DNA of 64,000 bases from Bacillota bacterium (GTDB taxonomy: Bacteria > Bacillota > Sulfobacillia > Sulfobacillales > Sulfobacillaceae), in assembly GCA_021841025.1 (NCBI GenBank), contig JAKBWA010000010.1:1-64000 (forward strand). Direction: 5' to 3'. The notes below the pieces were generated by a model that saw nothing but the letters and a program-made list of their open reading frames with translations, had not been told where the DNA came from and did not search any database. The position numbers and the translations under genes were made by a program. This document shows, piece after piece, positions 26,137 to 34,909 of the stretch (positions are counted from its first letter, which is position 1; every line of letters begins with the position of its first letter).

Positions 26137-29100
26137 CGTCGTCTCCCCACTCCTCTAATGCAGCCTCCGTTTCCAATAACGCATCGACCACCTCGTTATA
26201 TACCTGGTCATCCGGATGCTCCCACATACCGCGTTGGTGTGCTTCAATCAACCGTTCTGCAATATCTTTCAAGGCCCAGGGATTGGATTGTTGAAAAAAT
26301 TGTCGCACACGCTCATCCGCTACATAAGCTCGCGCCACCTCATCGTACATCCAATCCTCCATTAAATTGGCCGTGGCATCGTAACCAAACAAAAAATCCA
26401 TCGTATTGGCCATCTCCAAAGCCCCTTTATAATGGTGCCGCATTGCGGCTTCAATCCATTTCGGATTAACCACGCGGCTGCGAAATACCCGGTAAGCCTC
26501 ACTTTGCAATGACAGCACGCGGGATTTTTCCGGATTGGAAGAATCACCAAAATACAATTCCGGTAAAGATCCCGTCAAAGACTGGATGCTTGCAGCCATT
26601 CCGCCATGATCCTGGAGATAGTCATCACTGTCAAAAATGTCGTGCTCCCGGTTATCCTGGTTTTTAGTGGCAATTTGTACTCCCTTAAGCCGTTCTTGAA
26701 ATTCTTGAAAAGCAGGAGTGCCATAATCTCTATCGCTGTATGCATAACTGGACCATGTTAAATACACTCTGGCCAAGTCCTCAGGGCTTTTCCATTCACC
26801 TGAGTTCAGAACCGGAAGAATGCCGGACCCGTAACTGCCAGGTTTGCTTCCAAAAACCCGCCAGAGACTTTCATGTCGCGCCTTTTCCAGGGACTGTCCC
26901 TCCTTAATCCTCTTTTGAGTCTCCTTAAGCCACACCTGGCGCACAGGATTCCAATCCAGCGGTTCGTCAGCTGTTGCCACCATTTCCACGGCGCGATGAA
27001 TGAGATCAATAAGATTTCGAAACGCATCTCGAAAGAATCCTGAAATCCGGACCGTAACATCCACCCTCGGACGCCCTAATTCCTCAAGCGCTATGAGTTC
27101 CAATCCCAAAATCCGTCCGTTGGCAGTTTCCCAAACCGGCCGAACCCCTAATAGCGCCAAAATTTCTGCGATGTCATCTCCCCCCGTTCGCATGGCCGCA
27201 GTTCCCCACACGACAATTCCCACGGATTTAGGCAGTTGCTGATGTGACTCTTGGTATTTCTTAAGGAGTTCCTGAGCCAAATCCTGTCCTACTTTCCACG
27301 CCGGCATGGAAGGAATGCCGCGAGGATCCACAGAAAAAAAGTTGCGGCCAGTAGGCAGCACGTCCACCATACCCCGAGTTGGGGCTCCGCTTGGGCCCGG
27401 AAGCACGAAACCTCCATCTAGGCCATGCAATAAAGCAGCCGTTTCATAACTGAGATCGCGAAGATGCGGCACGATCCGTCTATGCACTTCATCAATGACA
27501 GCCGTGCTCTCTAACAGTTCGTCGAACCGTTCATCGTTGAGAACGCTTCGGGCCAAAAGATCCTTAGCCAAACGTTCCACAGCACCCTTGATCTCTCCTT
27601 GAGTGAGATGGACTCTTGGGGACAGATGCCGAGTTAAGAGTTCAGGAACCAGACCCGTGTAAGGCGATCCCAAGTCTTTTTGCAAATCCTCCCACGTCAG
27701 ATTCAAGTCAGAGCACAACGCATCCGGCATGGATTTTGCGCCTGGGGAGAGGGGAAGCCGCGACATCGCATAGAGCAACTCTCCCCAGTTCTCGAAACTT
27801 TCAGGACCTTTTCCTAAAATGTGTAATCCGTCGCGTATTTGTCGTGCTTCTAATTCGCAAAGATATCCATCGATATCCAGAAGGTATTGCGGAAAATCGT
27901 GAGGCCGTTGACCTTGATTCAGATCCCGGTTCAAATGAATAGACTCAGCCAAATTCCAAATGGCATCTTGAATAATAGGCAGTTTCGCGGGATCCAGGGT
28001 TTCGGCTTGATAATACTGATCAAGCAGTTGTTGCATCTGCACCAGTTCGTCATAAAGGCCGGCAACACTCACCGGCGGCACCATATGGTCCACCAAAACA
28101 GCATGACTGCGTCTCTTGGCTTGAGTGCCCTCTCCCGGATCATCTACGATAAAGGGATAAAAATTGGGCAAATCGTCTAAGACGATGTCGGGAAAACATT
28201 CTGCCGAAAGACCAATCCCTTTTCCTGGCAGCCATTCTAGAGTTCCGTGTTTTCCCACATGAACAATAGCATGAGCTTTGAACCCGTTCCGAATCCACGC
28301 ATAGTAAGCATGGTAATGATGAGAAGGAGGCAGTTCGGGACTGTGATAAATTCCTACTTCATCTTCCCCGTTGCCGCGAGGCGGCTGAATGCCGATAAAG
28401 AGATTGCCCAGGACACACCCCGGAACCACCATTTTCTGGTACGATATCCATTTATCTCCTGGGGCTGGCCCCCAGTGTGTCTCCATCCGCCTTCGGCTTC
28501 CCACAGGTTTTTGTTCATAATCTTTCATATAATGGGACACAGACAAGTACTCCATGGTATCGATCTGTTCTTCTGTCACGTATTCTTCATCGTGCGTCCC
28601 TGCTGCGATGAGTTTCTTCATCAAATCATCACTGGTGGCGGGCAATTCATGCAACGGACCCACATTATAGCCTTGCTTTGCCATCATCCGAATTAGTCCA
28701 AGCAGTGACGCGGGCGTGTCCAAACCCACCGCGTTTCCGATCCGGGAATTTTTGGAGGGGTAGTTGGTCAAAACAAAAGCAACGCGTCTTTCGGAAGCAG
28801 GCGTCCGTCTCAACCGGATCGATTGCTCAACCAAACCACACAGCCGATTAATGCGATTAGGAACGGGAACGTATCGACGGGCCGCAATGGATTTGCTCAT
28901 GACAGGCAACTCCTCGCGAAACGAAACCGGAATGGTAATAATTCGCCCGTCAAATTCAGGAATTGCCACATTCATAGCTGTTTCCAAGGGACCCAGGCCG
29001 AGCTGACTGTCGCGCCACTTCTTTTCCGCCCCCAAGGAAATGACAGCTTGAAAGACCGGAACGTCCCATTGTTCCAACAGAGAGGGGCCTGGATGGAATT

Positions 29101-29860
29101 CCTCTCCATTCTCCGAAAATATGGCCTTTTGTCCACTTATGGCAAAACTCATCGTGATAATGACCGCATCAGCCTTCTGCACCCACTTCTCTATGGCTGT
29201 ATCGGTCTTCAAGGACTGGGAAAAGATGGGGAGCGGGCAAAGCGAGCGATTGATCAATTCCGCAATAATAGCATCCACAAAAGACAAATTACCGGCCAGC
29301 CAATGGGCTCGATAAAAAAGAATGGCGACTCTCGGCCAATTCTGATAATCCAAAGTTAGCCTTTGCCAGTCATCGAAATTCAAAGCGTCTTGGTGAGATG
29401 GCCAGTAGATCCCTGACCATGCTTCTTCTCGAGGAGGTTCAAACCCCAGTGCAGTGCCAAGAAAGTGGTCAGACAAATAGCGCATGAGGTGATAAAAGTT
29501 TCTTTCGCCACCTATTGCTGCATAGCGCATGGCCTCTTGAGACACCAGCAAATCCGCAGTGGTCGCTCTCTGAAGCTCCTCGCTCGGTTCCATATCTCCC
29601 GGCCACGCGAGTACCGGAATTTCCTTAACGCGGCACAATTCGATTATCCGGTCGAAAAGGTCGGGACATGCCTTGCGCCCTCCTAAAAATCTCATGACCA
29701 CAACCTGAGCGTTTTCAGCTATTTCATTCAAGACCTCGTCATTGTTCACAGATTCAGTGACATTGATCCCCATCACTGCCCACTGATGAGACGTGTCTCT
29801 TTCATAAGCACGTGATAAGCTTAATAAGTCCGTCTCTGCCGTAGTTAAGTAACAAATCAT
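26129..29860 (-). CDS. cobN: CobN-type cobaltochelatase large subunit
   Basis: This protein of about 1243 residues is the BchH/CobN family catalytic subunit that binds the tetrapyrrole and metal. Typical segments include GNAVGLDTPASLLGLI, HVGKHGTLEWLPGKG, the DPRGIPSMPAWKVG block, VVWGTAAMRTGGDDIAEIL and SSYAYSDRDYG. I start at ATG 29860, preceded by GGGAGGGG and matching the family start (ICYLTTAETDLLSLS). The frame is open to 29935. CobN normally belongs to the aerobic, late-cobalt route, yet the neighbours are anaerobic CbiX/D/G. Confidence 0.92.
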   Translation of the reverse strand: MICYLTTAETDLLSLSRAYERDTSHQWAVMGINVTESVNNDEVLNEIAENAQVVVMRFLGGRKACPDLFDRIIELCRVKEIPVLAWPGDMEPSEELQRATTADLLVSQEAMRYAAIGGERNFYHLMRYLSDHFLGTALGFEPPREEAWSGIYWPSHQDALNFDDWQRLTLDYQNWPRVAILFYRAHWLAGNLSFVDAIIAELINRSLCPLPIFSQSLKTDTAIEKWVQKADAVIITMSFAISGQKAIFSENGEEFHPGPSLLEQWDVPVFQAVISLGAEKKWRDSQLGLGPLETAMNVAIPEFDGRIITIPVSFREELPVMSKSIAARRYVPVPNRINRLCGLVEQSIRLRRTPASERRVAFVLTNYPSKNSRIGNAVGLDTPASLLGLIRMMAKQGYNVGPLHELPATSDDLMKKLIAAGTHDEEYVTEEQIDTMEYLSVSHYMKDYEQKPVGSRRRMETHWGPAPGDKWISYQKMVVPGCVLGNLFIGIQPPRGNGEDEVGIYHSPELPPSHHYHAYYAWIRNGFKAHAIVHVGKHGTLEWLPGKGIGLSAECFPDIVLDDLPNFYPFIVDDPGEGTQAKRRSHAVLVDHMVPPVSVAGLYDELVQMQQLLDQYYQAETLDPAKLPIIQDAIWNLAESIHLNRDLNQGQRPHDFPQYLLDIDGYLCELEARQIRDGLHILGKGPESFENWGELLYAMSRLPLSPGAKSMPDALCSDLNLTWEDLQKDLGSPYTGLVPELLTRHLSPRVHLTQGEIKGAVERLAKDLLARSVLNDERFDELLESTAVIDEVHRRIVPHLRDLSYETAALLHGLDGGFVLPGPSGAPTRGMVDVLPTGRNFFSVDPRGIPSMPAWKVGQDLAQELLKKYQESHQQLPKSVGIVVWGTAAMRTGGDDIAEILALLGVRPVWETANGRILGLELIALEELGRPRVDVTVRISGFFRDAFRNLIDLIHRAVEMVATADEPLDWNPVRQVWLKETQKRIKEGQSLEKARHESLWRVFGSKPGSYGSGILPVLNSGEWKSPEDLARVYLTWSSYAYSDRDYGTPAFQEFQERLKGVQIATKNQDNREHDIFDSDDYLQDHGGMAASIQSLTGSLPELYFGDSSNPEKSRVLSLQSEAYRVFRSRVVNPKWIEAAMRHHYKGALEMANTMDFLFGYDATANLMEDWMYDEVARAYVADERVRQFFQQSNPWALKDIAERLIEAHQRGMWEHPDDQVYNEVVDALLETEAALEEWGDDDE

Positions 29861-29944
29861 TAAATCCCCATCCCCTCCCATTTCCACAACAAGACCAGAT
29901 ATTCGTGGGCAAGTTTGGCTCTTAGTGTGAACCACAAAAACCCG

Positions 29945-31258
29945 TTATTCCTTTGAAAGGATGACTTTGTCAGCCATAACCAGGCTTTCTCCATACCATT
30001 TTTCTCCTGCTGGCGACACCAATACCGCGGCATCAAATTTTCGAGACAAGTGATAATCCCATAGGGGATCTGGTTTTCTAATTCGGGCAGGTTTCGTCCA
30101 CGGGTCAACGTATTGCTGTACAGCTTCGGGCAAATCCCGACATTCCTCAAATGTTGCATAAATCCCCTGTATCTTGTGACCCAGTTCTCTTTCAAGACTC
30201 TCAACCGTGGACGCGGCCCGGACTCGGCTAAAGCCCTTCAGGGCAACCGCACGCAGTTGAGACTCTGGAACATATAAATTGGGAAAATCCCGTAGATCGC
30301 GGCCAAGAGTTGTCCATGCTTGCACTATGGTATTTAAGAGAGAGGCTTCTTCGATAAAAAGGTGGGCATGAGAAGACATTCGGGCCACAACATCTGGGTC
30401 TGCCGCCGGAGAAAGGTAGCGCGACCAGTTAAACACCTCCGCCCCGTCTTCTCGAAATTCGTCCAAGATTGACCACTCTGCCGGATAGCGGCTGACGACG
30501 ATAACACGCTGACCGTGCAAAGGTTTGGCGTCCCACCATGACAACGCTTCTGATATGGCCACGTTCTCTCCAAACACCAACACACACGGTGATTCAAGAG
30601 CCTGATCCCTCACTTGGTCTGGTAAACGGGTCAAAGTGGTCCGAACAATCCTTTGCTGGCCCCAGGTTCCCCATTCAATGGCGCATGCGGGAAGATCGGC
30701 TGGAAATCCATTATCCAAAGCCCGGGCCACAACTTCATTCACATGTTCTAAGCCCATCAACACAATCCAGGCATGGTTGTCTTGCCACGCATAAGACGAG
30801 TGTCCCGGGAATCCCCCCACAATGCTAAGCCCCTGGACAAGTTTACGGTGCGTCATAGGAATACCGGCATAGCTTAAAGAAGCCATAGATGAGCTCAATC
30901 CCGGAATAATTTCAAAAGGGATTTGAGAAGACTGCAAGACGCTCGCTTCTTCTCCTCCACGGCCAAACAAAAGAGGATCGCCGCCCTTAAGCCTTACTAC
31001 GGTTTTTCCTGATTGCGCCTGTTCCACCAAAAGGCGATTAATAATATCTTGGCTGACAGATACTTTGCCATGTTCTTTTCCCACGTAAATGCGCTCAGCA
31101 TATGATGGAGTCAAATCTAAAATATTAGGATGAATGAGCCGGTCGTAGACCACCGCATCTGCCCCGGCAAGCCGCTTCATTGCATAGTGTGTCAACAACC
31201 GGGGATCTCCCGGACCCGCTCCCACCAAATACACCGTACCTGTTGCCCTTTTGCCCAC
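29945..31258 (-). CDS. cobA-hemD: Uroporphyrinogen-III C-methyltransferase fused to a HemD-like domain
   Basis: This 437-residue protein has a SUMT domain at about 1-245 (YLVGAGPGDPRLLT, VYDRLIHP, VVRLKGGDPLLFGRGGEE, GLSSSMASLSYAGIPMTHR), which makes precorrin-2 from uroporphyrinogen III. The C-terminal part (about 250-430) has the HemD-like pattern (RVIVVSRYPAE, AVALKGFSRVRAASTVESL), but weak motifs, so its synthase activity is uncertain. It lies 34 nt downstream of the dehydrogenase gene and 84 nt before cobN. Confidence 0.85.
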   Translation of the reverse strand: MGKRATGTVYLVGAGPGDPRLLTHYAMKRLAGADAVVYDRLIHPNILDLTPSYAERIYVGKEHGKVSVSQDIINRLLVEQAQSGKTVVRLKGGDPLLFGRGGEEASVLQSSQIPFEIIPGLSSSMASLSYAGIPMTHRKLVQGLSIVGGFPGHSSYAWQDNHAWIVLMGLEHVNEVVARALDNGFPADLPACAIEWGTWGQQRIVRTTLTRLPDQVRDQALESPCVLVFGENVAISEALSWWDAKPLHGQRVIVVSRYPAEWSILDEFREDGAEVFNWSRYLSPAADPDVVARMSSHAHLFIEEASLLNTIVQAWTTLGRDLRDFPNLYVPESQLRAVALKGFSRVRAASTVESLERELGHKIQGIYATFEECRDLPEAVQQYVDPWTKPARIRKPDPLWDYHLSRKFDAAVLVSPAGEKWYGESLVMADKVILSKE

Positions 31259-31292
31259 CGAATTCCTCCTCGCCCCAATAGTCTTGCTTGGA

Positions 31293-31943
31293 CTACTCTT
31301 GCCATCTATCCAGGGCGCGTCTCAGGTTTGTTTCCCACTCGTCGTCATTCCAATCTTGATCATCAATGCTGGCGAGCCACGCCTGAAAAGGAAAGGTCTT
31401 AAGCTGTTTCCACATTTCGGATCGTTCCGTAAAGGAAGTGGCGCCCGCTATCTCTTGTCTGAAGCGGTGCACCCACGAAATAACCCGCGGCCACTTGGGA
31501 TTCATCGACGACGAGATATCCTGCAATATCGCCGGAGATAGCAATGGAGCCTGCCCTTTAGTGGAAACACCGACAATCAGGGATTGCTGTTTGGTATAAG
31601 CCATCATTTGCAGGTTTCTAGGACCCTCAAAAGATATGTTGCCGGCAAGAATTCCCTTATCCTTGGCCTCTTGAACAACTTGGCGGTTCACTTTGGCGTT
31701 ATCAGTACAAGCCATAACCACTTGCATATGGTCCAAATCATCAGGACGGTATTGGCGTGCAACCCATTGAACCCGGCCGGCATCCAGGTAAGGCCTTATA
31801 CCTTCATTCAATGTGGGGCTGACAATACGAACGAGGGCGCCATTTTCGACAAAATGCCTCATCTTATTTGCCGCCTGCCTGCCTGCGCCAACAAACAATA
31901 TTCTCAAATTCTCCAGATCCAATAGTACCGGCACATATCCCAC
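31293..31943 (-). CDS. Precorrin-2 dehydrogenase (CysG N-terminal/Met8 type)
   Basis: This 216-residue protein has a Rossmann fold with VPVLLDLENLRILFVGAGRQAANKM at its N-terminus (VGAGRQA in place of the family's V-G-G-G-x-V-A), VVMACTDNAKVNRQVV, and STKGQAPLLSPAIL. It oxidises precorrin-2 to sirohydrochlorin, the substrate of CbiX. It is the first gene of the cob operon. The GTG start at 31943 follows GGGAG at 8 nt spacing. The controlling B12 riboswitch and terminator lie directly upstream. Confidence 0.9.
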   Translation of the reverse strand: MGYVPVLLDLENLRILFVGAGRQAANKMRHFVENGALVRIVSPTLNEGIRPYLDAGRVQWVARQYRPDDLDHMQVVMACTDNAKVNRQVVQEAKDKGILAGNISFEGPRNLQMMAYTKQQSLIVGVSTKGQAPLLSPAILQDISSSMNPKWPRVISWVHRFRQEIAGATSFTERSEMWKQLKTFPFQAWLASIDDQDWNDDEWETNLRRALDRWQE

Positions 31944-31960
31944 GTTAAATTTCTCCCAAT

Positions 31961-31988
31961 AAAAAATCCTCTCATGAACACGAGAGGA
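31961..31988 (-). terminator. Riboswitch-controlled terminator of the cob operon
   Basis: On the minus strand TCCTCTC (31988-31982) pairs with GAGAGGA (31973-31967), followed by six T (31966-31961). It lies between the B12 aptamer and the first gene, so B12 binding should favour this hairpin. Confidence 0.85.
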
Positions 31989-32051
31989 CGGCCATCCAAA
32001 AATAGCAACTGGATTTCCATCTCCCGTTTCCGCGAACAGAAGGATGTGGTC

Positions 32052-32182
32052 CTCAAAGGCAGGTCTCCTGACTTTTCCGCTGTGAAGAGTAAATCCACAG
32101 CAAAATTACAGTGGCGGGACCGCTCAGGATTTTCACCTGATTCCCTATTCTCTTGCCGAATGCAAGCACCTTTGTGGTTAGA
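32052..32182 (-). ncRNA. Cobalamin (B12) riboswitch
   Basis: Read on the minus strand, the conserved elements occur in order: AAAGGTGCTTGC, GGGAATCAGGTGAAAATCCTG, AGCGGTCCCGCCACTGTAA (the B12 box), and AGTCAGGAGACCTGCC. It controls the twelve-gene corrin operon on its 3' side through the terminator at 31961-31988. A TATGAT -10 with an upstream TG (minus strand, 32213-32208) could be its promoter, but no good -35 is seen. Confidence 0.95.
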
Positions 32183-32320
32183 TTAAATATTTCGTACCGT
32201 TTGACCCATCATACCACGCTTTATAGGAAAGAGCAGCGTAGACTCAGACAAAAATTTAGATCCGGAACAAGAGGGGTCCGCCAACATGCGGACAAACAGT
32301 TTACCGCGTGACATTGCAAT

Positions 32321-32752
32321 TTATTCCCGGGTCTCCATCTCATCTGATTGATGACGCCCTAACCGGACATTGACCCATTGCCGAGTGAGTATTAACCCCA
32401 GATAAGCTGAGAATAGTCCCGTGAACAAAGTTGAGAACAAATAAACAAGTGCCAGGGGTGGATTTCCCAGCCAAAGTTTATGCACTCCTAACATGAACGT
32501 CGAAAAGGTCGTAAATCCTCCGAGAAAGCCCACACCCCAGAACAACCGCCAGCGGTCTTGGAGAATTCCCATTTCAGCGCTCAATGCCATCACCATCCCA
32601 ATGAAGAAACTTCCCGAAACATTAATAACGAAAAAGTTTACAGGAAAATGGTGATAGTTGCCTAAAAGAGACACGGCATTGCGGGTTAAGGCGCCAAGAC
32701 CTCCCCCAATCCCAATCCACAGCCAGTTTTGCCGTATCACGGCTTGACTCAC
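32321..32752 (-). CDS. crcB: CrcB/FluC fluoride channel, second copy
   Basis: This 143-residue protein has four hydrophobic spans. The family motifs are GGGLGALTRNAVS, FFVINVSGSFFIG and GFLGGFTTFSTFM. FluC works as an antiparallel dimer that exports F-. It overlaps the upstream crcB by 4 nt (ATGA, 32749-32752), suggesting co-translation and possibly a heterodimer. The C-terminal tail is longer and charged. Confidence 0.92.
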   Translation of the reverse strand: MSQAVIRQNWLWIGIGGGLGALTRNAVSLLGNYHHFPVNFFVINVSGSFFIGMVMALSAEMGILQDRWRLFWGVGFLGGFTTFSTFMLGVHKLWLGNPPLALVYLFSTLFTGLFSAYLGLILTRQWVNVRLGRHQSDEMETRE

Positions 32753-33102
32753 AACCTTCCTAACAAGATTCCTGCTTCAACTCCCGTAAGTCCCAGTCCT
32801 ATATTCAATACAATGCTAAGAAGCGCTAAAGACATCAGCTTTTCTTCCAGAAGCCGCCAAGTTTCATAGCTAAAGGTTGAGAATGTGGTAAAAGCCGCGG
32901 TAAATCCAATGTCTAAGAAATTATATAAGCTTCCAGGCGCCACCCGAGTCGCAACCAGTCCGATCACCACGCAACCGGAGGCATTGATAAGAAGTGTGCC
33001 GAAAGGAAATTCTCCGCTCGTGCGCTGCCCAACCCATCGCCCCACTAGAAACCGTGTAATGGCCCCCAAAAATCCGCCAAGAAAAATAATCAGCTCGTTC
33101 AG
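32749..33102 (-). CDS. crcB: CrcB/FluC fluoride channel, first copy, probable CTG start
   Basis: Motifs are GGFLGAITRF, TLLINASGCVVIG and GFTAAFTTFSTFS, with four spans. Starting at the first usual start codon (TTG 33069) would delete most of the conserved GGxxGAxxR segment. The frame continues upstream through NELIIFLGGF to a CTG at 33102, which has AGAAAGGAG about 9 nt ahead and no ATG/GTG/TTG alternative, giving 117 residues. I therefore propose a CTG start. No fluoride riboswitch was recognised upstream. Confidence 0.85.
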   Translation of the reverse strand: MNELIIFLGGFLGAITRFLVGRWVGQRTSGEFPFGTLLINASGCVVIGLVATRVAPGSLYNFLDIGFTAAFTTFSTFSYETWRLLEEKLMSLALLSIVLNIGLGLTGVEAGILLGRL

Positions 33103-33367
33103 CGCACTTCGCTCCTTTCTTTCACATCTTTTTATATCATATTAGAGAAAAAATATCGGTATCGAGTACCCCGTGGGGTTGATATAGAGTATATACTGAC
33201 TATTGCACTATAGTTACTATTGTTGTATGATGCATTTGCGATTGTGCCCGGGACATCATGTTGAGGCTGCTTCTTAACAAGGGACGCTGAAAGCAATTCA
33301 TAATATGGCCCGAAATTGCGCATCCCATGAACAGTGTACACAACTTTTTCAGATAAGGAGAATTTTC

Positions 33368-34039
33368 ATGCAACCAGCCACTTTCTCAGAAGCCAGAGAG
33401 GAACTCGTAAAGGCAACTCATTATTTAGCATCGCACAATCTCCTCTTTCGCGGCAACCATGCCAATTTATCCGCTCGAATTGTGGATGACAGAATCGTCA
33501 TGACCAAAGGTGGCAATATCGCCAATCTCAACGTTGACGACTTCGCGTTGCTGAGTGGAACAGGTGAAATCCTTGAGGGAGACATGGATCCCGTTATGGC
33601 GGAAATAGTGAATATGCATGTGAGTATTTATCAGGTTAGGCCATCTTGCGGCGCAGTTATTCATACCCATGCGGCCCATGTTACAGCTTTTGCCGTCGCT
33701 CAAAAATCTATCCCGCTGGTTTATGAACCTTTGCTCCGGCTTGGTCTCACCGAACCCGTGCCTGTGATACCGTGGGCTCCCCGGGGTTCCAAAGCGTCAG
33801 TCGATCAAATCCGTGATGTCGCCCAACACCATCCAGGCCTTTCAGCCGTATTAATGGCCAACCACGGTATTTTAGTATTTGGGAAAGACGCCATGAATAC
33901 CGCGACAATACTGGGCACAATTGAAGAAGCCGCCGATCTTTATATCATGGCGCAATCATTAGGTGGAGCCAAATTACTGCCAGAACGAGCCGTCCAAGAA
34001 GTCACGGAGCGCATGCAGGCTTTTGGCAGTACGCATTGA
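33368..34039 (+). CDS. Class II aldolase/adducin-family protein
   Basis: This 223-residue protein belongs to the zinc-dependent class II aldolase/L-ribulose-5-phosphate 4-epimerase family. It shows GNHANLSARI near residue 29 (substrate loop), zinc histidines in VIHTHAAHVTAFA and ANHGILVFG, and an acidic pair PVMAEIVNMHVSIY. It could cleave sugar phosphates such as fuculose-1-phosphate or act as epimerase or decarboxylase; substrate unknown. ATG 33368 is chosen for its AAGGAG site; the frame is open to 33305. It is followed closely by a CMD-like gene. Confidence 0.85.
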   Translation: MQPATFSEAREELVKATHYLASHNLLFRGNHANLSARIVDDRIVMTKGGNIANLNVDDFALLSGTGEILEGDMDPVMAEIVNMHVSIYQVRPSCGAVIHTHAAHVTAFAVAQKSIPLVYEPLLRLGLTEPVPVIPWAPRGSKASVDQIRDVAQHHPGLSAVLMANHGILVFGKDAMNTATILGTIEEAADLYIMAQSLGGAKLLPERAVQEVTERMQAFGSTH

Positions 34040-34068
34040 AACATAATGCCACTTTAGGAGGCATCACC

Positions 34069-34446
34069 GTGAATCAAGAAAAAAAACGCCGCATTTTGGA
34101 ACAATTGAAGCAAGAAGAAACAAGATTAGGACGTCCCATGAAGCTCAGACGGTACCTGGCTGAAGTCAATCCCAACATCGTGGAGGCCCAAGCTGCGGTT
34201 GGGAAGCTCTATAGTGAGGACAACCCTCTCGATGCAAAAACCATTGCCATTGTCAATCTCGCAGCCGCTTTGGTAACGCGTGCTCCTATGTGCATCCGCA
34301 ATAATATGCAAGCGGCCGTCAAAGCCGGCTTAAGCCACGAGGAAATCGGAGCGGTTATGGCCCACGCCCAGTTCATTGCGGGAACAGCCGTATTTTCCGC
34401 TTCGTTGGAAGGACTCGAATCCATTTTGCAAAAAGAAGAAGTGTAA
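34069..34446 (+). CDS. Carboxymuconolactone decarboxylase-like protein
   Basis: This 125-residue all-helical protein matches the CMD/AhpD fold: LDAKTIAIVNLAAALVTRAP, CIRNNMQAAVKAGLSHEEIG and VMAHAQFIAGTAVFSAS. AhpD-type thioredoxin-like members carry a CxxC pair; here only a single cysteine remains at that helix, so a decarboxylase or oxidoreductase-partner role is more likely than disulfide chemistry. GTG 34069 is preferred because AGGAGG (34056-34061) precedes it; the frame is open to 34036. It sits 29 nt after the aldolase gene and is probably co-transcribed. Confidence 0.78.
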   Translation: MNQEKKRRILEQLKQEETRLGRPMKLRRYLAEVNPNIVEAQAAVGKLYSEDNPLDAKTIAIVNLAAALVTRAPMCIRNNMQAAVKAGLSHEEIGAVMAHAQFIAGTAVFSASLEGLESILQKEEV

Positions 34447-34455
34447 AGTCCAAGT

Positions 34456-34492
34456 GAGAAGGAGCGGCTATTAACCGCCTCCTTCTCTTTTT
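34456..34492 (+). terminator. Intrinsic terminator after the aldolase/CMD pair
   Basis: GAGAAGGAG-CGG pairs with CCG-(C)-CTCCTTCTC around a 7-nt loop, followed by TTTTT. It is a strong rightward terminator. Confidence 0.9.
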
Positions 34493-34519
34493 GTTATCAA
34501 GTTTGAGGAGGGAGAACTG

Positions 34520-34909
34520 ATGCCCAAATATCAAACCGGCAAACATTTAGAGGCTTTTGTGCTGCTGCTTTTAACTCAACACCCCGATCACGGAGGCCAC
34601 CTTTTGTTGCGTCTATCTCAGGTCTTGCCCAAAGAATGGGCCCTTGATAGCGGCCGCATTTACCGCTTGTTACGAGAATTAGAAGATGCTGGATGCCTCG
34701 TTTCGGCATGGATGCAACAAAATGACACCGCTCCTGTTCGTCAGTATCAAATCACCCCGCAAGGCGCATCAAGGCTGGACCACTGGGCAGAGGAACTGGC
34801 CATTAAACAAAAATTGCTGTCCCAGTTTTTCACTTTATATCAAGACATCACGGCTTCATCTTCAACGGGCGAGTCATCCAACGCTTCCAAGACCCCCAAG
34901 ATGGGGTAG
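34520..34909 (+). CDS. PadR-like winged-helix transcription regulator
   Basis: This 129-residue protein has a PadR-type winged helix: FVLLLLTQHPDHGGHLLLRL, SGRIYRLLRELEDAGCLVS and RQYQITPQGASRLDHWAEEL. The C-terminal helix would form the dimer interface, and a Ser/Thr-rich tail follows. ATG 34520 has GAGGAGGGAG upstream. Its 3' end overlaps the convergent CpaE-like gene by 62 nt (34848-34909), so the tail is read on both strands. Target genes are unknown. Confidence 0.82.
   Translation: MPKYQTGKHLEAFVLLLLTQHPDHGGHLLLRLSQVLPKEWALDSGRIYRLLRELEDAGCLVSAWMQQNDTAPVRQYQITPQGASRLDHWAEELAIKQKLLSQFFTLYQDITASSSTGESSNASKTPKMG

Noticed and set aside
33103-33367. Fluoride riboswitch upstream of crcB
   Set aside because: No conserved crcB-motif core was found on the minus strand, only AT-rich DNA and a small dyad near 33158-33184.
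33368-34446. Fusion of the aldolase and CMD genes
   Set aside because: A stop at 34037-34039 and a fresh AGGAGG before 34069 show two separate genes.
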